NCBI GenBank assembly: GCA_959596495.1
Contig: CAUFXK010000084.1
Location: 1 to 7,784 of the forward strand
DNA: 7,784 nucleotides
Direction: 5' to 3'
Origin: an uncultured Collinsella sp.
Lineage (GTDB): Bacteria > Actinomycetota > Coriobacteriia > Coriobacteriales > Coriobacteriaceae
The notes beneath the pieces were generated by a model, which did no database searches, was not told the DNA's origin, and saw only the letters and a list, made by a program, of their open reading frames with translations. The position numbers and the translations under genes are program-made. Below are positions 1 through 5,725 of the stretch, one piece after another. The first letter of the stretch is position 1; the number at the start of each line of letters is the position of its first letter.

Positions 1-33
1 GGATAATACCCCTAAGATAGACAAAACTCTAAT

Positions 34-63
34 ACTATAGCACCCTGTTGCGACCACGCGCAA
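34..63 (-). promoter_or_regulatory. Candidate promoter for a gene beyond the left edge
   Basis: On the minus strand there is an extended -10 motif, TGC followed by TATAGT (34-42), with TTGCGC 18 nt upstream (58-63) as a weak -35 box. It lies just downstream of dtd and points out of the window, so it would serve a gene to the left. The -10 box matches the housekeeping consensus at 5 of 6 positions and has the TGn extension; the -35 box matches at only 3 of 6. The -35 box overlaps the stem-loop at the end of dtd. This is pattern matching only. Confidence 0.3.
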
Positions 64-82
64 GTAGCTAATTTGGCTACTT
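62..82 (-). other. Stem-loop overlapping the dtd stop codon
   Basis: A perfect 7-bp inverted repeat, AAGTAGC (62-68) and GCTACTT (76-82), surrounds a 7-nt spacer; a G-U pair could extend it by one. In the transcript the 5' arm starts with the last two bases of the dtd TAA stop. No run of U follows on the minus strand, so it is not a canonical intrinsic terminator. It could stabilise the 3' end or be a weak or factor-assisted terminator. Confidence 0.4.
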
Positions 83-527
83 ACAGATTGTCGGTATCGA
101 GGACGATGGTGAATGGGCCGTCGTTGACGAGGTCGACTTTCATATCGGCGCCAAAGATGCCGTGCGCCACGTGTTCGACATCTTGACGAACGAGCGTCAG
201 GAAGTACTCGTAGAGCTCGTTGGCAACATCGGGCGCGCCTGCATCGGTAAACGACGGACGGCGACCGTGGCGGCAGTCAGCGAACAGCGTGAACTGCGAC
301 ACCACGAGCATCTCGCCGTCGACATCGGCAAGCGCCAGATTGGTCTTGCCGTTCTCGTCCTCGTTGATACGCAGCCCGCGGAGCTTGCCCCACAGCTTGT
401 CGGCCTCGGCACGCGTATCGCCATGGCCCACACCCAGCAGCACCAGGTAGCCGCGTCCAATGCGACCCACGCACTCGCCGTCGACCGTCACGCCGGCGTT
501 GAGCACGCGCTGCACCACCGCGCGCAC
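81..527 (-). CDS. dtd: D-aminoacyl-tRNA deacylase (DTD)
   Basis: Hydrolyses D-amino acids (and glycine) mischarged onto tRNA, so they do not enter translation; a cytoplasmic homodimer in this family. The 148-residue length is normal. Visible hallmarks are the N-terminus MRAVVQRV, SQFTLFAD at about 77-84, GRRPSFT at 88-94, and the C-terminal NDGPFT at 135-140, which carries the Gly-Pro pair that supplies the chirality filter from the partner subunit. The start is GTG: the sequence reads GAGGAG (534-539), 6 nt, then GTG, and the protein begins exactly where the family does. Only 3 nt separate the rdgB stop from this start, and the ribosome-binding site lies inside the end of rdgB, so translation is probably coupled. 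The last gene of the cluster; a stem-loop starts in its stop codon. Confidence 0.96.
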   Translation of the reverse strand: MRAVVQRVLNAGVTVDGECVGRIGRGYLVLLGVGHGDTRAEADKLWGKLRGLRINEDENGKTNLALADVDGEMLVVSQFTLFADCRHGRRPSFTDAGAPDVANELYEYFLTLVRQDVEHVAHGIFGADMKVDLVNDGPFTIVLDTDNL

Positions 528-530
528 GGC

Positions 531-1172
531 CTACTCCTCGCCCGTCAGTTTGGCGGATAGATGCTCGAGCGCGTGGAAACGATGGCTGATGGCGTTCTTC
601 TCGTCCGCCGTCAGCTCGGCCATGGTCTTGCCCGGCGTGTCGACCGGCAGGAACAGCGGGTCGTAGCCAAAGCCGTGATCGCCGCGGCCCTCGTGTGCGA
701 TAGCGCCCTCGCAGGCGCCCTCACCATAGGTGACCAAACCGTCCGTGTCGATGAGCGCGACGACGCTCATAAAGCGCGCAGTGCGGTCCTCGTCGGCCAC
801 GCCCTCCAGATTCACGAGAAGCTTGGCGTTGTTGGCGGCATCGTCTCCGTGCACGCCCGCATAGCGCGCGCTATACACGCCAGGCTCGCCGTCCAGGGCA
901 TCAACGACCAGGCCAGAATCGTCGGCAATGGCCATAAGGCCCGTCTCCTCGACCGCAGCCTGCGCCTTGATGATGGCGTTCTCCAAAAACGTCGTGCCGT
1001 TTTCCTCGGGGTCCTCAAAATCGCCCAGCTGGCCGAGCGCCACAAAGCGAACCTCGGGCATGACCTTGCCTAAAATGGCCTCGATCTCGGTGAGCTTATG
1101 GGCGTTGCCCGTTGCCACGACAATGGTCGCCGCCGGGTCGAGGGTGTCGATGTCGATCTTCTCAAGTGCCAT
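531..1172 (-). CDS. rdgB: XTP/dITP diphosphatase (RdgB/HAM1 family)
   Basis: House-cleaning pyrophosphatase that hydrolyses non-canonical purine triphosphates (ITP, dITP, XTP) to monophosphate and pyrophosphate, keeping them out of DNA and RNA. The family motifs appear in order: ATGNAHKL (about 20-27) for nucleotide binding, NGTTFLENA (58-66), DDSGL (84-88) with the acidic metal and catalytic residues, GEPGVYSARYAG (95-106), FGYDPLF (168-174) and EKNAISHR (191-198). At 213 residues it is slightly longer than the usual ~200, because about 15 residues precede the first conserved strand. The ATG is preceded by AAGGAG (1180-1185) at 7 nt, a strong site that supports this start. It is followed at once by dtd. 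Upstream, a 143-nt spacer with the post-rph palindrome separates it from rph, so it may need its own promoter. Confidence 0.97.
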   Translation of the reverse strand: MALEKIDIDTLDPAATIVVATGNAHKLTEIEAILGKVMPEVRFVALGQLGDFEDPEENGTTFLENAIIKAQAAVEETGLMAIADDSGLVVDALDGEPGVYSARYAGVHGDDAANNAKLLVNLEGVADEDRTARFMSVVALIDTDGLVTYGEGACEGAIAHEGRGDHGFGYDPLFLPVDTPGKTMAELTADEKNAISHRFHALEHLSAKLTGEE

Positions 1173-1253
1173 GAGTGGTCTCCTTGTCTCTATAGCAATG
1201 CCGCGCCGAGGGCGACGAGGGCCTCCGCCTCTCCCCTCTCAATCAACGGCAGT

Positions 1254-1282
1254 CTTATACTTCGACGTTTTCCCAGATAAAA
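1254..1282 (-). promoter_or_regulatory. Weak candidate promoter for rdgB-dtd
   Basis: In the 143-nt rph-rdgB spacer, TATAAG (1254-1259) on the minus strand fits a -10 box at 5 of 6 positions. At 17 nt upstream only TTTTAT is available as a -35 box, which is poor. Transcription from here would give a leader of roughly 75 nt, GC-rich and purine-rich. It is listed because the palindrome before it could stop transcription from rph, leaving rdgB-dtd in need of a promoter. Confidence 0.2.
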
Positions 1283-1317
1283 CCTGCCAAAATAAACCTG
1301 TCCCTTTTTGGCAGGTT
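1277..1317 (-). terminator. Probable terminator or palindromic element after rph
   Basis: A perfect 12-bp inverted repeat, AACCTGCCAAAA (1281-1292) and TTTTGGCAGGTT (1306-1317), with a 13-nt loop. On the minus strand it can be read as a 10-bp stem (CCTGCCAAAA with its complement) followed by TTTTAT, a short imperfect U-rich tail, which makes it a plausible intrinsic terminator for rph. The 5' arm begins with the last two bases of the rph TAA stop. The loop holds a second AACCTG (1295-1300), so the transcript could also form a smaller 6-bp hairpin. The AT-rich composition differs from its surroundings, and it may instead be one copy of a dispersed repeat. Confidence 0.55.
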
Positions 1318-2041
1318 AGGCGATGGCTTGGCGCTGAAGCTCGATGAGCTCGGCGATGCCTTTGTCGCCCAAGTCGAGCAGGGCGTTGAGGCGCTTACGG
1401 TCAAAGGGCGCCTGCTCGCCAGTGCCCTGGAGCTCGATCATCTCACCGGTGTCGGTGGCAACGAGGTTCATGTCGACTTCGGCATGGCTGTCCTCGGAAT
1501 AATCGAGGTCAAGCAGCGTATTGCCGTCGACAACGCCCATGGAGATTGCAGCCACCTGGCCGGTAAGCGGGATGCGCTCGGTCTTGCCCGCCTCGACCCA
1601 CATGGCGAGGGCGTCGTGCAGCGCCACCCAGGCGCCGGTGATGCTCGCTGTACGCGTGCCGCCATCGGCCTGAATCACATCGCAGTCGACGGTGACGGTG
1701 TACTCGCCGAGCGCCTTCATGTTGACGACGGTACGCAGGCTGCGGCCAATGAGGCGCTCGATCTCCATGGAGCGGCCCTTGCGGTTGGCGTGCTCGCGCT
1801 TGCAGCGCTTGCCGGTCGACGTCGGCAGCATGGCGTATTCCGCGGTCACCCAGCCGGCCTTAGCTCCCTTTCGCCAGCCCGGCACGCCCTCCTCGATAGT
1901 GGCGGCGCACAGCACGCGCGTATCGCCAAACTCGGCCAGGCACGAACCGTGGGCGTGCTTCATAACGCCGCGGGTGAGCTTAACGGGGCGCAGCTCATCG
2001 GCGGCGCGGCTGTTGGCGCGGTTGACCTGCATGTACTCCAT
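1316..2041 (-). CDS. rph: Ribonuclease PH
   Basis: Phosphorolytic 3'-to-5' exoribonuclease that trims tRNA 3' ends and contributes to RNA decay; forms a hexameric ring in this family. At 241 residues it has the usual length. The family signature is intact at about 120-136 (CDVIQADGGTRTASITG). GR at 89-90 corresponds to the phosphate-binding arginine, and LDLDYSEDS at 177-185 carries the acidic metal-binding residues; AEVDMN (187-192) and ELQGTGE (203-209) also match. The tRNA-binding loop (about 72-88) is unusual: Thr74 sits where B. subtilis has Arg68, and the loop is two residues shorter by my alignment from memory. ATG at 2041 is preceded by AAAGGA at 7 nt; a second ATG at codon 4 has no better site. 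It lies 54 nt after murI, probably co-transcribed. Confidence 0.97.
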   Translation of the reverse strand: MEYMQVNRANSRAADELRPVKLTRGVMKHAHGSCLAEFGDTRVLCAATIEEGVPGWRKGAKAGWVTAEYAMLPTSTGKRCKREHANRKGRSMEIERLIGRSLRTVVNMKALGEYTVTVDCDVIQADGGTRTASITGAWVALHDALAMWVEAGKTERIPLTGQVAAISMGVVDGNTLLDLDYSEDSHAEVDMNLVATDTGEMIELQGTGEQAPFDRKRLNALLDLGDKGIAELIELQRQAIA

Positions 2042-2048
2042 GGAAATA

Positions 2049-2064
2049 TCCTTTCGGCAAAAGG
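2049..2064 (-). promoter_or_regulatory. rph ribosome-binding site inside a small hairpin
   Basis: The Shine-Dalgarno sequence AAAGGA of rph (2049-2054) ends a small hairpin in the murI-rph spacer. CCTTT (2060-2064) pairs with AAAGG (2050-2054) around the 5-nt loop TGCCG, both read on the minus strand. The stem is only 5 bp with three A-U pairs, so its effect may be modest. If it forms, it would lower rph initiation unless a ribosome or another factor opens it. Confidence 0.3.
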
Positions 2065-2095
2065 TGTGGCGAAGACTTTGGCGGCGGCCTTACAT

Positions 2096-2980
2096 CTATT
2101 TCAGCTCATCGATATCGATATGCTCAATGCTCTTGAGCGGCTGACCAAAGATAAAGCTGCCCGCCACCGCAAACTCGGCAATGTTATCGGCCGTCGTGGC
2201 AAAACGATGCTGCGGCTCGGCGGCGACGCCCGCCAGCTGCTCGCGGCGCGTGAGGATATCGGTCAGCTCGCGCGTGGTCTCCTCGGCGGAACTCACGACG
2301 CGTACCCCAGGCCCCAGCGCATGGCGGATAGGTCCCACCAACAGCGGAAAATGCGTACAGCCGAGCACCACGGTATCGATACCGTGGTCGCGCAGTGGCT
2401 CAACCGTGGCACCCACCAGCGCACGCACGGCAGGCGTATCGAAGATGTCCTCGTTCTCAAGCCACTGCTCTTGCAGATGCGCACCCGAGGCGAGCTCGTG
2501 TTCGACAACCTCGACAAAGCTCGAGGCAGGACAACCGTATACATCGACGCCGGCATCCAGGTCCTGGATGGCGCGCGTGTAGGCGCCCGAGCGAATGGTG
2601 AGGTTGGTGGCGAGCACGCCCACGCGACGCGTGCGGGTGCTGTTGATTGCCGCACGGGCACCCGGCGCGATCACGCCGATCACGGGAACGTCGAGCACCT
2701 GCTGGGCCAGACGCAAGGCCGCAGCTGTCGCCGTGTTGCAGGCGATGACCATAATCTTGACGTCGTGCTTCGACAGCCAACGGCCCGCCTGCAACGCAAA
2801 CGAGCGCACCTCATCCTCGGTGCGCGTGCCGTAGGGGCAGCGTTTGGTGTCGCCGAAGTAGTAGACGGACTCATGCGGCAGCGCCGTCGCGATGGCGCGC
2901 GCAACCGTCAGACCGCCCAAACCAGAATCGAACACGCCAATCGGGCGCGTGTCGCCTGCCGGATTCTCGATATCGGACAT
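2096..2980 (-). CDS. murI: Glutamate racemase
   Basis: Interconverts L- and D-glutamate without a cofactor and supplies the D-Glu that MurD adds to the peptidoglycan stem. At 294 residues it is slightly longer than average. Visible motifs are GVFDSGLGGLTV (15-26), FGDTKRCPYG (42-51), CNTATA (81-86) with the first catalytic cysteine Cys81, and LGCTHFPLL (206-214) with the second, Cys208. A short N-terminal extension (about 12 residues) precedes the first strand. ATG at 2980 is the only reasonable start: no other start codon lies in frame between it and the conserved strand. Its best ribosome-binding match, GAGG (2983-2986), is only 2 nt from the ATG, so initiation may be weak or depend on translation from upstream. 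It lies 51 nt after the phosphatase and 54 nt before rph, in the same transcription unit as murE by inference. Confidence 0.97.
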   Translation of the reverse strand: MSDIENPAGDTRPIGVFDSGLGGLTVARAIATALPHESVYYFGDTKRCPYGTRTEDEVRSFALQAGRWLSKHDVKIMVIACNTATAAALRLAQQVLDVPVIGVIAPGARAAINSTRTRRVGVLATNLTIRSGAYTRAIQDLDAGVDVYGCPASSFVEVVEHELASGAHLQEQWLENEDIFDTPAVRALVGATVEPLRDHGIDTVVLGCTHFPLLVGPIRHALGPGVRVVSSAEETTRELTDILTRREQLAGVAAEPQHRFATTADNIAEFAVAGSFIFGQPLKSIEHIDIDELK

Positions 2981-3014
2981 TACCTCACCAGTCTCTCTCG
3001 AAAAGACATATCCA

Positions 3015-3033
3015 AGTGCGGCGACGCCGCGCT
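3015..3033 (-). other. GC-rich stem-loop at the phosphatase stop codon
   Basis: GCGGC (3018-3022) and GCCGC (3026-3030) form a 5-bp stem with a 3-nt loop. It is extended across one mismatch by two more pairs (3015-3016 with 3032-3033). In the transcript the 5' arm starts at the second base of the TAG stop. The sequence after it is U-rich but interrupted, so full termination seems unlikely. It may moderate read-through into murI or protect the upstream message. Confidence 0.35.
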
Positions 3034-3943
3034 ACGAACGCGCCGCGACCAGCAGCTCTGCCGTCGCCGCCCAACCGTCGACAATTTTGCCGCGCGTAAC
3101 GAAAGCGTTCTCGCAAGCAGCCAGGAACTCGGGCGCGCCGGCGCTCGTCAGGCCATTCTCGACCAGACAGAACGTGCCCACGTGATCGGCCATGTAGAAG
3201 TCGGACTCGGAATCGCCGAGCGCGAGCGTCTCCTCGCGCTCGATCCCCAGGTGCTCGCAGAAGCGCGCAATGGCGACGCCCTTGTTGAGGCCCGCGGGGT
3301 TGATGTTGAATGCGCGACCGTCCTCGACGCGATCGAGCTCGAGCGTCGTCGGCTTGGACAGATGCGTCAGGTGACCGTTACAGGCCCACACCAGGCCACA
3401 GCCGGCCTCGTCGAGAATGGCCTGCGCCTCGTCATCGGGGATGTCGCCGCGCATGCCGACGGTAACCTCGCGGTACTTGTAGCCGGTCGACATGTCGTTG
3501 TGATACTCGATCTTGTGCGGCCAGCGGGCGAGGATCTTCTCGCACACGCCAGTCTGCTCGATCACCTGGTGCGGCGTGAGACCGCAAGATGGGTCGTAGG
3601 GCATGTCGCCGGTCAGATACTCCCAATCGTTGGCTTTGAGGTCGTACATGACCAGGCCGCCCATCTCACCAATGTAGGAGTTGAGGCCGAGCACGCGCGC
3701 GTCCTCGTGGATCATGGTACGGTTGCGGCCCGAGGTGGGAACCACCTGAATGCCAGCGCGGGCAAGTGCCACGACGGCCTCGACGAGTTTGGTCGAGGGG
3801 TTACCGTCGTTGTCGCGCAGCACGCACGAGCCGGGCGCGAGCATCGTGGCATCCAGGTCGGTAAAGACGTACTTGACCTTGGCCAAGCGCTCGCGCATCT
3901 CGCCCGAAAGCTCGGCAACGGTCGGCAGGGTGTTGTGGGACAT
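3032..3943 (-). CDS. HAD-IIB family phosphatase, substrate unknown
   Basis: A haloacid dehalogenase superfamily hydrolase with a type C2b cap, the group that holds Cof-like sugar-phosphate phosphatases, mannosyl-3-phosphoglycerate phosphatase and sucrose-phosphate phosphatase. Counting from the start chosen here (303 residues): motif I is DLDAT at 29-33 with nucleophile Asp29 and acid/base Asp31; motif II is PTSGR (69-73, Ser71); motif III is Lys221 in LNKG; motif IV is GDSESD at 244-249. The cap lies between about 95 and 215. Motif I has Ala where Gly is usual, but the catalytic residues are intact. I prefer the ATG at 3943 because GGAG lies 5 nt upstream; an in-frame ATG at 3985 would add 14 residues but has only a badly spaced AAGG. 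No signal peptide or membrane segment. It lies between murE and murI, which hints at a cell-envelope metabolite but does not identify one. Confidence 0.85.
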   Translation of the reverse strand: MSHNTLPTVAELSGEMRERLAKVKYVFTDLDATMLAPGSCVLRDNDGNPSTKLVEAVVALARAGIQVVPTSGRNRTMIHEDARVLGLNSYIGEMGGLVMYDLKANDWEYLTGDMPYDPSCGLTPHQVIEQTGVCEKILARWPHKIEYHNDMSTGYKYREVTVGMRGDIPDDEAQAILDEAGCGLVWACNGHLTHLSKPTTLELDRVEDGRAFNINPAGLNKGVAIARFCEHLGIEREETLALGDSESDFYMADHVGTFCLVENGLTSAGAPEFLAACENAFVTRGKIVDGWAATAELLVAARS

Positions 3944-3948
3944 GGTTA

Positions 3949-3952
3949 CTCC
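3949..3952 (-). promoter_or_regulatory. Ribosome-binding site deciding the phosphatase start
   Basis: GGAG on the minus strand, 5 nt before the ATG at 3943. The longer alternative start at 3985 has only AAGG one nucleotide before it, which is too close to be useful. This favours the 303-residue protein starting MSHN over the 317-residue version starting MPSK. Confidence 0.6.
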
Positions 3953-4050
3953 GTTTACGTAGAAGGGTTTGGACTTGGACGGCATGCCTTGCTTGAGGGA
4001 ACACGCTTATGGCGACAGCGCACTCAGGGCGCCGCCGCCGTCATGGTTCA

Positions 4051-5613
4051 TTAGTCAAACTGGGTAACATCGATCAGGCGACTGGCCAACGAAAGGTCGC
4101 TCTCGATGGGCACGAACTCGTCGCCCACGTGCATGAGCTCCTCGTCACCCTTTGCCAGCAGCAAGACAATGGTGGGGGCATCGGGGTTGACGTACTCCTC
4201 GCGCGCCGCCTTGAACGCCGCGTGCGCAGCAGCCTCGCGATCGAGGATGATCTTGTTCGGGGTATCGTCGGGAACATGCTCGGCAAGCTCGCGACAGACC
4301 TTCATCGGGTCCTCGTGAGCCGGGTCCTCGTTGGCAAAAATCATCAGGTCGGAATATGGTGCGGCCTCGCGCGGAAGCTGCTCGCGGCGCTCCTGCGCCT
4401 TGCCGCCGGCAGCGCCAAACACTGCAATGACTGGGCTAGTGGGAAACGCACGTTTAACCGAAGAGAAAAGAGAACGGAACGAAAGCTGGTTGTGCGCGTA
4501 GTCTACGACGCAGATGACGCGACCGTCCTTCGACTCCACAACCTCCATGCGACCCGGCACGCGCAATTTGGAGAGGCCCTTTTTGATAGCCTCGATACCG
4601 ATGCCGATCTCGTGCGCAGCGGCGATAGCGACCAGCGCGTTTTCCACGTTAAAGTCGCCCGCGATACCCAGCAGGACCTTCTCCCCCGCCTCGGACTCGT
4701 CGGCACACAGGCCATGCAGGTTAAACTCGATGTTAAAGCCGACCATGCGGACATCGCTTGCCCACAGGCTTGCCTCGGGATGCTCGACGCCAACGGTCAC
4801 CAAGCGCTCGGCAGTCGACGCTGCCTCCAGCACGCGGTCAACCTCTTCGGTGCCCAGATTCACCACGGCGGTCTTTGCCTGGTCAAAGATCCTGAGTTTG
4901 CTCTCAAAATAATCCTCAAACGTGGGGTGTTCGATCGGCGAGATGTGGTCACGGCCGATGTTGAGGAAGCACGCCACGTCAAACGGCAGATTCTCGACGC
5001 GTTGGTACTTGAGCGCCTGGCTCGAGACCTCCATGACCATGGACTGGCGACCGGACTCACGGCAGTTGGCGATATGGCGCCAGACCTCGGGGGCCTCGGG
5101 CGTGGTATTGGTGCTCTCGTAGCACTCGATACCATCGTCGGTACTCACCGAGCCGATCATGCCGCAGGACTCGCCCGCCGCCTTGATAATCGACTGGAGC
5201 ATAAAAGCGGCCGTGGTCTTTCCCTTGGTGCCGGTGATGCCCACGATCTTGACGTCGTGGTCGGGACGGTCGTAGACCTCCGGCGGCAACAGGGCCATGG
5301 CCGTGCGAACACTATCAACAACCAGCATCGCAGCACCGCTCTCCTGCGCCAGCGGCTCCAGAGACTCGACCAGCGACTCCTCGCACACAAATGCGACGGC
5401 GCCCGCATCGAGCGCCATGCTCAAAAACGCGGGCTTAAAGGCAGCACCTTTGCAAAAGAACACGTCACCTGCCGAGACCGCGCGCGAATCAAACGAGCAG
5501 CCGGTCACGGCACGCTCGTCAACCTGCTCTGATGCGCGCAGCTCACCGCACACATCGAGAAGCTTGGCAAGCGTATCGACCGTGGTCACGGTCGCGGAAT
5601 CCGAATGGTGCAT
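4051..5613 (-). CDS. murE: UDP-MurNAc-dipeptide:diamino acid ligase (MurE family)
   Basis: ATP-dependent cytoplasmic Mur ligase that adds the third residue, a diamino acid, to UDP-MurNAc-L-Ala-D-Glu. At 520 residues it has a normal length. Features in order: an N-terminal UDP-binding domain (about 1-115, SFDSR at 40-44); P-loop GTKGKTT (128-134); NTTPEAPE (169-176) and EVSSQAL (195-201) for UDP-MurNAc-dipeptide; NIGRDH (218-223); Lys239 in YFESKLRIF as the likely carbamylated lysine; GDFNVENA (319-326); and the C-terminal domain with DYAHN (371-375). The DNPR motif of meso-DAP enzymes is replaced by EDPA (429-432), and the usual GKGHE reads AKGDE (487-491). This argues for L-Lys, L-Orn or another diamino acid rather than meso-DAP. 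ATG is preceded by AAAGG at 6 nt. It has its own promoter after the asnB terminator and appears to lead the downstream gene set; 107 nt separate it from the phosphatase. Confidence 0.95.
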   Translation of the reverse strand: MHHSDSATVTTVDTLAKLLDVCGELRASEQVDERAVTGCSFDSRAVSAGDVFFCKGAAFKPAFLSMALDAGAVAFVCEESLVESLEPLAQESGAAMLVVDSVRTAMALLPPEVYDRPDHDVKIVGITGTKGKTTAAFMLQSIIKAAGESCGMIGSVSTDDGIECYESTNTTPEAPEVWRHIANCRESGRQSMVMEVSSQALKYQRVENLPFDVACFLNIGRDHISPIEHPTFEDYFESKLRIFDQAKTAVVNLGTEEVDRVLEAASTAERLVTVGVEHPEASLWASDVRMVGFNIEFNLHGLCADESEAGEKVLLGIAGDFNVENALVAIAAAHEIGIGIEAIKKGLSKLRVPGRMEVVESKDGRVICVVDYAHNQLSFRSLFSSVKRAFPTSPVIAVFGAAGGKAQERREQLPREAAPYSDLMIFANEDPAHEDPMKVCRELAEHVPDDTPNKIILDREAAAHAAFKAAREEYVNPDAPTIVLLLAKGDEELMHVGDEFVPIESDLSLASRLIDVTQFD

Positions 5614-5648
5614 CTTTCACCTTTCTCAGCCATTTGGCAGGGACGGTT

Positions 5649-5677
5649 TTTATAGTAACTGAAACGCACCCACGCAA
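5649..5677 (-). promoter_or_regulatory. Promoter of murE and probably the downstream genes
   Basis: On the minus strand TTGCGT (5672-5677) and TATAAA (5649-5654) are separated by exactly 17 nt, a good fit to a housekeeping sigma promoter. Transcription would begin near 5642 and give a leader of about 28 nt containing the AAAGG ribosome-binding site. The first two bases of the -35 box lie in the U-tract of the asnB terminator, so terminator and promoter are packed together. No other terminator-like element lies between murE and the end of rph apart from the weak hairpins noted. Confidence 0.6.
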
Positions 5678-5700
5678 AAACGGCTCCCGGAGGAGCCGTT
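5676..5700 (-). terminator. Intrinsic terminator of asnB
   Basis: A perfect 9-bp stem: AACGGCTCC (5679-5687) pairs with GGAGCCGTT (5692-5700) around a 4-nt loop. On the minus strand the loop reads TCCG closed by a C-G pair, a member of the very stable UNCG tetraloop class. The 3' arm runs directly into five T residues (5676-5680). It lies 25 nt after the asnB stop. The plus strand has no T-run after the stem, so it acts on minus-strand transcription. Confidence 0.9.
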
Positions 5701-5725
5701 ACGCGCAGGCGTTCGTAAGCCGAGG

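Noticed and set aside
1189..1197. Extended -10 motif TGC-TATAGA just before rdgB
   Set aside because: Transcription from it would start inside the rdgB ribosome-binding site, leaving no usable leader, and the region upstream is too GC-rich for a -35 box.
1192..1248. Minus-strand frame in the rph-rdgB spacer that could start at TTG and read MIERGEAEALVALGAALL
   Set aside because: Short, GC-driven composition, TTG start and no ribosome-binding site. It fits random open sequence in a GC-rich spacer.
3944..3985. N-terminal extension of the phosphatase (MPSKSKPFYVNGVT)
   Set aside because: The upstream ATG has only a mis-spaced AAGG, while the internal ATG has GGAG at 5 nt. The extension shows no signal-peptide character.
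4007..4051. Fourteen-residue minus-strand frame MNHDGGGALSALSP overlapping the murE stop (TAATG)
   Set aside because: The overlapping start is the only support. It is very short, has a low-complexity glycine run and no clear ribosome-binding site. The GC-rich stem it covers (about 4011-4036) is bulged and has no U-tract, so I did not call a terminator either.
1328..4054. A 908-codon open frame on the plus strand opposite rph, the phosphatase and murI
   Set aside because: It is in exact codon register with all three minus-strand genes, which happen to share a frame because their spacers (54 and 51 nt) are multiples of three. It stays open because TTA, CTA and TCA codons are rare in this genome. 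The sense proteins carry clear family motifs; this one shows none.
4009..5532. A 507-codon open frame on the plus strand opposite murE
   Set aside because: Codon-aligned shadow of murE. The smaller plus-strand frames opposite rdgB and dtd are explained the same way.
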